Positions 35,864-43,310 of a stretch of DNA of 43,310 nucleotides are shown in pieces (the first letter of the stretch is position 1; each line of letters begins with the position of its first letter). The stretch lies in assembly GCA_003601835.1 (NCBI GenBank), contig PIYB01000003.1, positions 1 through 43,310 on the forward strand, given 5' to 3'. The notes under the pieces were generated by a model, which had not been told where the DNA came from, did not search any database, and saw only the letters and a list, made by a program, of their open reading frames with translations. Source of the stretch: Candidatus Bathyarchaeota archaeon (GTDB taxonomy: Archaea; Thermoproteota; Bathyarchaeia; Bathyarchaeales; DTEX01). The position numbers and the translations under genes are program-made.

Positions 35864-37309
35864 TTAAATTACGGGTGTAAGTTCCGGAAGGGGATAGCCT
35901 TTAGACACATCCATCTCAACGAAATGAAGCATAGTTCTCGGTTTCAATCCGTAAAGAAGCGAGGCTCCGTGTTCTCGAACTATTTTCAAGTGGACATCAG
36001 CTATTGCGTTTAACGGTCCAGATATCCCAAAGTAGGTGGGTTTAAGCAGAAATATGCCCAAGGCTCCGTGTTCTCTGATTGTTGTGACGCTCAAGTTAAG
36101 TATCTTCATCGTATCGGTCCGCCCATAATAAGCCAACAGCGTATCAACGCCAAGAATGTGCAGAATGGGTCGACCGGTTTGCTGCCGAATCTCAGCTGCA
36201 ATCTTAAGATATCTCTCGTAATCTTCTTCGATGCTTTTTCCTTCAAACTCGACCACGTGAGGGTCTTTTGGAGTCGTTACTGACCGAAAGGCGCAAACCC
36301 TCAGCAAACGTTCGATGGTGTCTGATGGTAATCCTGATTCTGCTGCTCTCTTTTTTATAAGGCGATAATCGACTCCTGAAGAAGGAGTAACAATGACGCA
36401 TGCGCCTTTTGCCAAAAAGTTCCATACCGTAGGAGACAAGATTAAGTGATACTGCAGGATTGACACGTTTCTGCCCATCTCAAGCAACACAGTTGAGCCC
36501 TTTGGATATCCTCCGTCCAGAAGACTGTCCAGCTCTGAAGACCCAGTAGAAAACTTTGTGGCAGAGTCTGGCAGCGGTCGGAACCGCTCCTTTTTCTTCG
36601 GCAGTCTCACTTCGAAGCTTGGAAAGGCTTTAAGCCCGTTTTTGAGTGTGAACGGTATCTTGTCCTCCAGTATCTCGGCGCCGCGCATCTTCTTGACCAT
36701 TATGTCCCTGAACAGTCTTCCGTCTAGCTCGTCTGCTCTGAACAATAGCACACCGTCCGCAACGAATTCTTCCATACCCAATCCTATTCTTTCCGTGCCG
36801 AATGGAACTTCAACAATCATCAAGGTTGTGCATCCGGTTTGCCGGGTAATCCGGCTTAGAACTGTGTGAATCACTATTCTCGCGTCAAACGGTTTCTTGA
36901 AGGCTTGAGCCACAGCTGAGAAAGAGTCTATCACAAGCCGTTTAGCATCAAGCCTATGCGTCTCTTCAACAATCGTCTTTAAAACGGAAGAGATTGACTC
37001 CTCTCTTACGGCAACCATGTCGAGATACCGGAATCTTCCTTCACGTTCAAGCCGTTCAAAGTCAAAACCGAAGGCTTTCATGTTCTTATGGAAAACCTCA
37101 CTGTTCTCCGCGAAGCTAACGTAAACCCCGTTCTCCCCACAGTCAACGGCGCCGCGGTAAAGGAACTGAGCTGAGAACACTGTTTTTCCAGTTCCAGCGT
37201 TGCCAGCTACCAGAATCAACCCACCTCTTGGAAAGCCGCCACCAATCGCCCTGTCCAGCCCTTCGGTTCCAGTCATAACTGTCTCCTGATGCATATCCTC
37301 CCTTCCCAC
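35864..37309 (-). CDS. Two-domain KaiC/RadA-like ATPase with degenerate second P-loop
   Basis: 481 residues, two RecA-fold halves. In the first half Walker A is GNAGTGKT (36-43), Walker B RLVIDSF (124-130) and the KaiC start TGTEGLDRAIGGGFPRGG is intact. In the second half the start FSTGSSELDSLLDGGYPKGS is kept. The P-loop position (276-283) reads LEMGRNVS without GKT, so only the first domain should hydrolyse ATP. Archaeal KaiC-like proteins act in signalling, motility and membrane regulation rather than a circadian clock. It forms a pair with the small helical protein downstream. Confidence 0.87.
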   Translation of the reverse strand: MGREDMHQETVMTGTEGLDRAIGGGFPRGGLILVAGNAGTGKTVFSAQFLYRGAVDCGENGVYVSFAENSEVFHKNMKAFGFDFERLEREGRFRYLDMVAVREESISSVLKTIVEETHRLDAKRLVIDSFSAVAQAFKKPFDARIVIHTVLSRITRQTGCTTLMIVEVPFGTERIGLGMEEFVADGVLLFRADELDGRLFRDIMVKKMRGAEILEDKIPFTLKNGLKAFPSFEVRLPKKKERFRPLPDSATKFSTGSSELDSLLDGGYPKGSTVLLEMGRNVSILQYHLILSPTVWNFLAKGACVIVTPSSGVDYRLIKKRAAESGLPSDTIERLLRVCAFRSVTTPKDPHVVEFEGKSIEEDYERYLKIAAEIRQQTGRPILHILGVDTLLAYYGRTDTMKILNLSVTTIREHGALGIFLLKPTYFGISGPLNAIADVHLKIVREHGASLLYGLKPRTMLHFVEMDVSKGYPLPELTPVI

Positions 37310-37556
37310 AGATACAAATCACGAAGCTGTTTCTCTAAAAGAAGAAACAACGATAAAAACGTATTGCTAGCCTAAAAATGAGAAACTCGTAGATATTCGC
37401 GCTGCAGAAACATTCAATCTCAAACCTACCATGACAGAGGACTATTAGAAAGACTCTTCAGAACCTCGGAAACAAGAACATGTTGGAACTAACAGTCCGA
37501 ATGGTTACCAATCTGCTTGCATAGAAAGGGCGAGGAACCACCAAGGGATGTGAAAC

Positions 37557-38102
37557 ATGAACTTCGTAAACCACTACTGCGTCTTTCCTGAAACCCCGGA
37601 TTTGGAAGCCTAACTGAAGATAATTAGAACCCTCAACAGGCTTATTGAGATGATGAAGAAATACAGAATCAAAAAACCGTCTCGTTTGCTCCTTTGAAGG
37701 AATGAGCTTAGCATCCGCTCAAGCATCAACCTCTTCTACTCGATGACATCGCTTATGCTTTTCCAAGGCTAAAAATAGTAATAGAACACGTTGGAGGACG
37801 CCGTTTTTACAATCAAGCAACGACATTGCCGGTGGACAAGAGAAACGTATACGCCAAAATTTCCAGCTGCCTTGATGAAAACAACAAAAAATGGTTTCTC
37901 GAACCAAGAAAAATCGAGGAGACCACCTCTCTTGTTGACTGGACGGATAATCTATGGAACCGATTTCCCATACAACGACAGGAAATGTATCCGCAGCGAC
38001 ATCGAGACCATCAAAAACTCGAATTTGACTCAAACTGCAAAGGAAAACGTTCTTGGAGCAAGCTTGGAGAACCTATTAAAAAATATCCGCAAACAAGGCT
38101 AG
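37557..38102 (+). pseudogene. Decayed amidohydrolase (TIM-barrel metal-dependent hydrolase)
   Basis: The N-terminal piece from ATG 37557 reads MNFVNHYCVFPETPDLEA and a TAA at 37611. The same frame goes on LKIIRTLNRLIEMMKKYRIK, as in amidohydrolase_2 proteins. From about 37746 another frame gives AYAFPRLKIVIEHVGGRRF, NVYAKISS and SLVDWTDNLW. A third frame gives IIYGTDFPYN and then ENVLGASLENLL, the typical C-terminus. At least one stop and two frame changes occur, and the total is shorter than the usual ~270 codons. Non-functional. The 250 bases before it show nothing recognisable. Confidence 0.8.
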
Positions 38103-38151
38103 ACCACATGGAAATGAAGCTCCAGAGCAATCTATGCGACAGAAAGTTTTG

Positions 38152-39432
38152 TTACAGGCTGGATTCCGTGTCCAGTCTTCTCGGCGTCACCAGTTTCAAA
38201 ATCGGTCTTTCCATCAAGATTGCGTCGTGTCTCTGAGCTAGTTCAATCGCCTTGTCAAGTCTTGCCTCAGAGCTAGAGTAGATTGTGTAGAGTTTTTGAC
38301 CTTTTTCCACCTTGTCCCCACGTCTGACCCAAAGTTCTATTCCAGCCTGTTTGTCTTTGGGAGCTCCCGCAACCCGTGCAATCGAAGTTAAGGCTTGATT
38401 ATCAAACCCATAGACCACGCCGCTTACGGGTGCACAAACATCAAATTTGCTGTCGCCGGGAGACAGGTCCACATCTAGGCTTCCGCCTTGGGCTTCAACG
38501 ATCTCGTTCAATTTCTTCAAAGCTTTGCCTGACGTTATTATCTTGGTAGCCAGTTCTTTTCCGGCGCCAGGCTCACATTTCCCCGTGAGTTCAAGCATTA
38601 TGCCGGCTAAAGAGGTTGATTTGTTTGCTTTCTCACCCCATTCCTCGTTTTTCAACGTTCGAAGCAAACTTGCAGCTTCAAGGGAGACACCTAACCGGCT
38701 TCCTACAGGTTTGTCGCCGGGAGTTATGGCGCATTCCACCTTCAGATTTATGCTTTGACCCACCGCTGTGAAAACTGTTGCAAGCCTTTCAGCCTCGGAT
38801 ATGTGCGCTGCTTTGGCTTTCTTGCCGGTTGGAATATCCATCAAAAGATAGTCCACGTCGAGGGCTGCTGTCTTCGCAATTATTGAAGCTACCATCAACT
38901 GTTTCGGGTCGATTCTCAAAGATGACACCGCGTCAAGCATTTTATCAATAGCAGGCGCCAAACCAACAGATTTTCCGGAAACTATGCAGCCGTTTGTCTT
39001 TTCGACAACCCGTTTCGTTTCTTCAGGACTAAGCTCAACCGGACAGAAGATTTCAGCCACATCAAGGGTTCCACACGGCGACGTGATCGCGTGGGTTGCA
39101 GTTTTCGGAATCGTCAAACCCGCAGCCGCAATTATGGGAACTATTATGAGCGACACCTCGTTTCCCGGGATTCCGCCGATTGAATGTTTTGTAATCACAG
39201 GATGCTTTTCAAACCTCAATATGTTCCCAGATTCTCTCAGAGCCTTAGTAAAGGCGATCATCTCTTCCTCTGTTAAACCGTTGGTTGCAAGGGAGACGAA
39301 AAACGCCGTAAGCTCAGTCTCACTGAATTTGTCATCGGAAATCTCGTTCACTATGAGTGAAATCTCATCCTCGGAAAGGGTTCCTTTAGCTATTTTCTTA
39401 TGGATAAGCCGCAAACATTCTTCAGACACCAT
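38152..39432 (-). CDS. Thymidine/AMP phosphorylase family protein lacking the archaeal N-terminal domain
   Basis: 426 residues. Motifs of the family: TKHSIGGIPGNEVSLIIVP (phosphate site), PKTATHAITSPCGTLD, KTAALDVDYLLMDIP and the C-terminal domain with WVRRGDKVEKGQKLY. Archaeal AMP phosphorylases of about 500 residues carry an extra N-terminal domain of some 80 residues, which is missing here. The chain begins directly with the helical domain. The reaction is phosphorolysis of a nucleoside or nucleotide to base and ribose phosphate. Which substrate is used is unclear. With rpiA and the nucleoside hydrolase it fits pentose salvage. Confidence 0.85.
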   Translation of the reverse strand: MVSEECLRLIHKKIAKGTLSEDEISLIVNEISDDKFSETELTAFFVSLATNGLTEEEMIAFTKALRESGNILRFEKHPVITKHSIGGIPGNEVSLIIVPIIAAAGLTIPKTATHAITSPCGTLDVAEIFCPVELSPEETKRVVEKTNGCIVSGKSVGLAPAIDKMLDAVSSLRIDPKQLMVASIIAKTAALDVDYLLMDIPTGKKAKAAHISEAERLATVFTAVGQSINLKVECAITPGDKPVGSRLGVSLEAASLLRTLKNEEWGEKANKSTSLAGIMLELTGKCEPGAGKELATKIITSGKALKKLNEIVEAQGGSLDVDLSPGDSKFDVCAPVSGVVYGFDNQALTSIARVAGAPKDKQAGIELWVRRGDKVEKGQKLYTIYSSSEARLDKAIELAQRHDAILMERPILKLVTPRRLDTESSL

Positions 39433-39657
39433 TTTCTTAAACCTCTCGTTACATCATTATCATCATCTTATTCGGTGCACAAGAGAAAACGTAACCAGTT
39501 CTCTAAGAATCTATGTGAACACAACATAATAAGAATTATTCGAACGATAAACACCAATCATGCAAGGCACCAGCCGCAGAATAAAAGGGAAGAACCGCAA
39601 ACATAAAGAAAACATTCGGTAGCCAAGGAAAGATGCATGTTCACGAGCGGAAATGAA
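39433..39657. other. Intergenic region without recognised gene
   Basis: Divergent space between the phosphorylase (minus) and the mannonate dehydratase-family gene (plus). AT-rich; short frames here are chance. The right end leads into a palindromic operator. Confidence 0.5.
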
Positions 39658-39689
39658 CGTTAACTGTTAATTATATTAATGCGTTAACG
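39658..39689. promoter_or_regulatory. Palindromic operator over the TATA box of the mannonate dehydratase gene
   Basis: CGTTAAC (39658-39664) and GTTAACG (39683-39689) are perfect inverted arms. Inside them TTAAT (39667-39671) and ATTAA (39675-39679) form a second inverted pair around TATA-like TTATATTAAT. It lies about 50-80 bases before the ATG, so a protein bound here would block TBP. The candidate repressor is unknown. Confidence 0.6.
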
Positions 39690-39737
39690 AATGCTAAGAA
39701 AGCAAAGGAACGGTAACAAACAGGAAGGGGGATCTTC

Positions 39738-40700
39738 ATGAGGCTTGCCCTTGGCTCAATATATGAGCTTACGGATGATAAACTCGTATTTGCAAAACAG
39801 CTCGGCGTAGAAGACATCATCGTCCACGTTCCCGTAGACCCATCACTAGCACGTGGACCAGGCTACTATGAACTTCTTCCTCTTATCAGGCTTAGGACAA
39901 AAATCGAATCTTACGGGTTAAGACTCGTCGCCATCGAAAACATACCTTCAAAATGGTACATGAAGATAATGCTAGGCCAAGAGGGACGAGACGAGCAAAT
40001 AGAGAACTTCTGCAAAACTCTGGAGAACATGGGGAAAGCCCGCATTCCAATCTTAGGCTACAACTTCAGCCCAACCGGGGTGTGGCGAACCTGCACTGAT
40101 ATGCCTTGGAGAGGAGCCCGAGTAACAAGCTTCGATTACGAGCTCGTAAAAGATGCTCCAGCTGAACTGGGAAAACTGAACGACAAACAAATGTGGGATA
40201 ACTTCACCTATTTCCTGAAAAAGGTTGTACCCGTCGCTGAGGAAGCCGGTGTTAAGCTAGCGCTTCACCCGGATGATCCTCCGGTGCCGTCTCTTGCTGG
40301 GATAGCGAGAATTTTCCGGAACGTGGAAGCCTTCAAACGTCTCATCGATCTTGTTCCAAGCGACTTTAACGGCATCGAGTTTTGCCAAGGCACCTTCTCA
40401 GAGATGGGAATAGACGTAATCGAGGCCATACGCTATTTTGGCTCGAGACGAAAGATCTTCTATGTACACTTCAGGGATGTTCGTGGAAACCCGTACAAGT
40501 TTCATGAGACTTTTGTGGACGACGGACAGACAGATATGCTGAAGGCGATGCTGGCATACAAGGAGGTGGGTTACGACGGCGTCTTCATCGACGACCATGT
40601 TCCCCGCTCTCCAGACGACACACCGTGGGGTCACAGAGGACGCGCCTACGCCTGCGGCTACATCAAAGCCCTCATCGAAACCGTGAAAGCCTTAGAGTAA
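39738..40700 (+). CDS. Mannonate dehydratase family protein (UxuA-like TIM barrel)
   Basis: 320 residues, ATG 39738 preceded by GGAAGGGGG. Typical UxuA motifs: GYNFSPTGVWRT, KLALHPDDPP, GIEFCQGTFSEMG, YVHFRDVRG and FVDDGQTDM. The metal ligands (His, Cys, His, Asp) are all visible. Mannonate dehydratase converts mannonate to 2-keto-3-deoxygluconate in hexuronate degradation. It is slightly shorter than bacterial UxuA (about 390), as in other archaeal members, so specificity for a related sugar acid is possible. The operator upstream suggests substrate-induced expression. Confidence 0.88.
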   Translation: MRLALGSIYELTDDKLVFAKQLGVEDIIVHVPVDPSLARGPGYYELLPLIRLRTKIESYGLRLVAIENIPSKWYMKIMLGQEGRDEQIENFCKTLENMGKARIPILGYNFSPTGVWRTCTDMPWRGARVTSFDYELVKDAPAELGKLNDKQMWDNFTYFLKKVVPVAEEAGVKLALHPDDPPVPSLAGIARIFRNVEAFKRLIDLVPSDFNGIEFCQGTFSEMGIDVIEAIRYFGSRRKIFYVHFRDVRGNPYKFHETFVDDGQTDMLKAMLAYKEVGYDGVFIDDHVPRSPDDTPWGHRGRAYACGYIKALIETVKALE

Positions 40701-40724
40701 AAAACAACCCATTAAGATTTGATC

Positions 40725-40734
40725 TTTGTTTTTT
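40725..40734 (+). terminator. T-tract after the mannonate dehydratase gene
   Basis: TTTGTTTTTT begins 25 bases after the stop. It is a U-rich tract without clear stem, as used for archaeal termination. Confidence 0.4.
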
Positions 40735-40824
40735 AAATTGAACACATGCAGATCTATAAAAAATGTTCAGGACGTAATTCAACAATCTTTGCTACGAGTC
40801 GTTCGTTAAAAAAGAAAAATCATG

Positions 40825-40892
40825 AGAACCCCAAACTGGAAGTATAACAGCCTTGTCCACTCCTGCCTCAGCTAATCATAAATTGGGGTTCT
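40825..40892. repeat. 10-bp perfect inverted repeat with 48-nt interior
   Basis: AGAACCCCAA (40825-40834) and TTGGGGTTCT (40883-40892). It could fold as a long stem-loop in RNA of either strand or be a remnant of a small element. The right arm lies just beside the end of the amidohydrolase fragment on the minus strand. Confidence 0.5.
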
Positions 40893-41022
40893 AACATGCT
40901 TTGTTTAACGGTATTATGGCATTCCCTAACAAATCGGCAGATGCGTATTTCATCCATTCTTCATCGTTTAACCTTGGGAAAATGTGCGTATAGGCGTCAA
41001 TGATTATCTTAATTGCCTCTCT
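40891..41022 (-). pseudogene. N-terminal fragment of a second amidohydrolase
   Basis: The minus strand reads AIKIIIDAYTHIFPRLNDEE, then WMKYASADLLGNAII and a stop after about 43 codons. This is the amidohydrolase_2 N-terminus, in which the metal motif is normally D-x-H-x-H; here the first His is Tyr. There is no start codon in the frame and the rest of the gene is missing. It is a different gene from the plus-strand remnant at 37557, because both contain an N-terminus. Confidence 0.7.
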
Positions 41023-41131
41023 TTACCCTATTTCCTCATTTTTTCTGTACTACACACAGCAAACAGAAAAAAGGCATTGAGACCCAAGGAGAAAACCATC
41101 CTTTCTCTTGGTTCTGCACAAAACAGGGCGG

Positions 41132-41209
41132 TGGTGGGGTCGCCCGGATTTGAACCGGGGTCACGAGAGCCCAAGTCTCATAGCCTGGACCAAGCTAGCC
41201 GACGACCCC
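41132..41209 (-). tRNA. tRNA-Pro(TGG)
   Basis: Minus strand. Acceptor GGGGTCG pairs with CGACCCC, discriminator A, and CCA is encoded at 41132-41134. The D-stem GGCT/GGCT uses G-U wobbles, the anticodon arm is TGAGA CTTGGGC TCTCG with anticodon TGG, and the T-arm is CCCGG TTCAAAT CCGGG. No intron. Upstream blocks resemble those of tRNA-Gly (41261-41290). Confidence 0.93.
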
Positions 41210-41260
41210 TCTCCTTCTTCAAAGTTCCAGAGCCACTTCAAGACACTTGTGAAGCCAATA

Positions 41261-41290
41261 TTAAAAATCTTATGGGACGACAATGTCACA
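41261..41290 (-). promoter_or_regulatory. Promoter region of tRNA-Pro, shared with tRNA-Gly
   Basis: On the minus strand TGTGACAT, six bases, CCCATAAGA, then a TTTTTAA TATA-like box. This mirrors the tRNA-Gly upstream region. Here the box is about 52 bases from the mature 5' end, implying a 5' leader removed by RNase P. Confidence 0.5.
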
Positions 41291-41497
41291 TAAAACGGCT
41301 AGGAACCCTGTGGCTGGGAAAGGCGGAAAACCGGATACGGATGAAAGAAAGTTTTTTATTCAGCAAAAACCTCGCATTTCCATCCACAGTCGTTAAGACC
41401 ATGAAAAACTGGCGGCTTTAAAAGGATGGCTGAACCGCAAGCTAATTCATAAGCTTGATATGAGATAAATGACAAATTAATGTAAAGTGAATTCCTG

Positions 41498-43310
41498 TTG
41501 AAGAAAAAACTAGCCTCCAGCCTGCTGGACTGTTCGCTTCTCGTTGTCCTATCCGTGGCTATAGTGTGCTTCCTTTACACCGGTGACGTCCCAGGTGGCT
41601 CCGACTGGGCAACCCACCTGTCAAAAATAAGATTCATCATAGACAACCTGCCCTCGTTCCCACGGTGGTGTCCGGAAGCCGGGTTCGGAACACCTTTCCT
41701 GCATTTTTATCCGCCTTTCAGCTACTATTTCGTAGCCATCCTCACATGGATTCTCGGGTTAAACATCTTCGAAGGATGCAAGGTTTACTTTGCCATCGTA
41801 CTTTCTATAGGCGCAATCTCGACATATGCGCTTGCCAATGAGCTGAGATTAAAGAGAATCGGATGCCTCGCCTCAGGGCTTTTGCTTCTTGGATCATACA
41901 ACATTTATTCGTGGTGGTGGATAGGGCAGCTACCGAACATCACAGCGGTCATGTTCACGCCCCTAGCTTTACTAGGCTTCTTAGCCGCCGTTAGAAAAGA
42001 AACAATGTTCAGCATCCTGTTCGCAGGCCTGCTGTACACGCCGGTGGTTCTCTCTCATCTCTTGAACACCTTCATCCTCGGAGTTCTACTCCTCTGCACA
42101 GGAACCGCCATGATCATCTTGAGGCCTGAGCTTCTTTACGTGTCACGAGGACCGAAGATGCCTCCGAAATACACCATGCGCCTGCCGAAGGTTCTCTTCC
42201 TCAGCGTGCTTGAAGCCTTCGCTTTGTCTGCTTGGTGGTATTTGCCGTTTCTCTTCAATCTTTCTGGATATCTAGCTAAGATGGCAGGGTACGGCGTGAT
42301 AGGAACCGGTGAAACCGCTAAGGCAATAGCGCTTAAATTTGACTCCTTGTTAAAGCCTTCGCTTTACTATGCAGGAATAGGTCAGCTAATTCTTGTTGTG
42401 GTATCTTTCGGGTTTCTGATGAAGGAAAGAAAAAAGTTTCACAGCGTCAAGGTTCTACCTTTCCTATGGTTTGCAGTAAGCGTATTCGGCGGAATCTCCC
42501 CATATTTAGGAATCCCCATAGGGCTTCCATTCAGGTTCGGACCGTACATGACCTTGGCAGCCGCTTTGCTCGGAGGCACAATCCTCACAGCATGGGAAGA
42601 TTTTTACCGAAAAATAACGGGAAACCGGTTGACACCGCTTTTGCTTACCGCCTTACTGCTCACATGCATTCTCTATCAACCAGTTATGCAGGCTAAGAAC
42701 GATTTTCACATGATAAACGTTAAGCCCCCAGAACCAGCTGTGCTGCTGCCGAAAATCATGGAGAAAGGGGAACGTCTCGGAACAGGATCAGTAAACTGGA
42801 TAAACGTCTTCGCTGATATCCCACAGTCTTATGGAGCTGTTGCTTGGACTAATGAGTTTGCATACAAGTTTTGGTATTACATGTACTATAACCATTCCTC
42901 TACGCGGATACCTTACTTCGCCCGCAACTTCAACGTTAAATATTTCTGGGAACCTCCATCGTTGGTAAGCCCGTACCTTGCCGAAGTACATGACAGAATC
43001 TATGAAGTTGTAGACTTCAACTCTTCTCTGGTAGAGACCACCGACGGAAAAATTCTCGTCCTGTTCATAGGTGAAGAAACAGAATACACCGAGTACTTCT
43101 TTCTGTCGATATCGGCAACAAACGCCTCAGACATTCTCCTAGTATACGGCGGAAGACTTCTCGAAGACTTGAATCCTGAGACCTTGAGCCATTTCAACAT
43201 CATTTACCTATCAGGGTTAAACTACAGGGACCTGACGAAATTCACGTCTATACTGAAACAATATGTGAAGTCTGGCGGCGGTCTAATCTTAGACACAGGA
43301 GAACCAAACG
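41498..43310 (+). CDS. Large membrane protein (PTPS-related/GT-C-like), 3' end beyond window
   Basis: Frame open from TTG 41498 to the window end, at least 604 residues. It starts KKKLASSLLDCSLLVVLSVA with a membrane helix, then the extracytoplasmic motif GGSDWATHLSKIRF. About ten more hydrophobic helices follow (for example FLHFYPPFSYYFVAILTWIL and GLLYTPVVLSHLLNTFILG) up to about residue 410. A soluble C-terminal part (LLVYGGRLLEDLNPE, YVKSGGGLILDTGEPN) runs off the end. The layout matches archaeal 6-pyruvoyl-tetrahydropterin synthase-related membrane proteins, which look like GT-C glycosyltransferases. A role in surface glycan assembly is an inference. Confidence 0.75.
   Translation, partial: MKKKLASSLLDCSLLVVLSVAIVCFLYTGDVPGGSDWATHLSKIRFIIDNLPSFPRWCPEAGFGTPFLHFYPPFSYYFVAILTWILGLNIFEGCKVYFAIVLSIGAISTYALANELRLKRIGCLASGLLLLGSYNIYSWWWIGQLPNITAVMFTPLALLGFLAAVRKETMFSILFAGLLYTPVVLSHLLNTFILGVLLLCTGTAMIILRPELLYVSRGPKMPPKYTMRLPKVLFLSVLEAFALSAWWYLPFLFNLSGYLAKMAGYGVIGTGETAKAIALKFDSLLKPSLYYAGIGQLILVVVSFGFLMKERKKFHSVKVLPFLWFAVSVFGGISPYLGIPIGLPFRFGPYMTLAAALLGGTILTAWEDFYRKITGNRLTPLLLTALLLTCILYQPVMQAKNDFHMINVKPPEPAVLLPKIMEKGERLGTGSVNWINVFADIPQSYGAVAWTNEFAYKFWYYMYYNHSSTRIPYFARNFNVKYFWEPPSLVSPYLAEVHDRIYEVVDFNSSLVETTDGKILVLFIGEETEYTEYFFLSISATNASDILLVYGGRLLEDLNPETLSHFNIIYLSGLNYRDLTKFTSILKQYVKSGGGLILDTGEPN

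Noticed and set aside
37826-38236. 136-codon open frame as an independent hypothetical gene
   Set aside because: Its first part is the middle of the amidohydrolase remnant, and its later part runs out of frame into the phosphorylase gene end.
40984-41421. 145-codon open frame on the plus strand
   Set aside because: It lies over the tRNA-Pro gene in antisense and has composition of tRNA complement; chance frame.

Overview
This is chromosomal DNA from an archaeon of the TACK lineage. The diagnostic genes are an aCPSF1-type KH/beta-CASP RNase, an archaeal proteasome beta subunit, LSm, eukaryote-type L37e, archaeal S10, glycerol-1-phosphate dehydrogenase, a HerA-NurA pair and SepF. SepF implies FtsZ-type division, so Sulfolobales are excluded. 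Intron-bearing tRNAs, moderate GC and much sugar/nucleoside catabolism fit a Bathyarchaeia-like organism; that placement is an inference.

Layout. 1-2.5 kb: 5' part of a tRNA-Ser, a PIN-like protein, and a nucleoside hydrolase coupled to a Gfo/Idh/MocA dehydrogenase carrying an in-frame TAG. 2.7-8.4 kb: housekeeping block (S2P protease with AN1 finger, S10, L37e, LSm, PUA protein, SepF, aCPSF1, proteasome beta). 8.4-14.3 kb: G1P dehydrogenase, a phosphodiesterase, a frameshifted glycoside hydrolase-like gene, UPF0179, FKBP isomerase and a membrane-anchored Lon-like protease. 14.4-17.9 kb: nurA-herA-phosphoesterase operon. 17.9-20.6 kb: dehydrogenase, TIM-barrel epimerase and nitrilase-type hydrolase. 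20.8-24.2 kb: tungstate ABC transporter with its ModE-type regulator. 24.3-28.7 kb: purA, a NEW3-repeat surface protein and small or hypothetical genes. 28.9-32.2 kb: tRNA-Gly with intron, a glmS remnant, an isoaspartate methyltransferase gene interrupted by a likely spliced mRNA intron, a coiled-coil membrane protein, rpiA and tRNA-Met with a variable-loop intron. 32.3-43.3 kb: a large secreted glycosidase/M23-like protein, a two-domain KaiC-like ATPase, two amidohydrolase remnants, a pyrimidine/AMP phosphorylase, a mannonate dehydratase-family gene behind a palindromic operator, tRNA-Pro and a large membrane protein cut by the window end.

The most striking observation is at 29816-29845. A 30-nt segment with an in-frame TGA sits inside the protein-L-isoaspartate methyltransferase gene. 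It is framed by a textbook bulge-helix-bulge: 4-bp central helix, two 3-nt bulges and a 5-bp intron helix. Cutting at the standard endonuclease positions restores exactly the family motif SAPHMV. Together with the non-canonical tRNA-Met intron 2.3 kb away, this argues for a tRNA-splicing endonuclease that also processes a protein-coding mRNA.

The window is also rich in broken genes (dehydrogenase nonsense codon, hydrolase frameshift, glmS remnant, two amidohydrolase remnants), so decay or assembly error must be weighed for each interruption.
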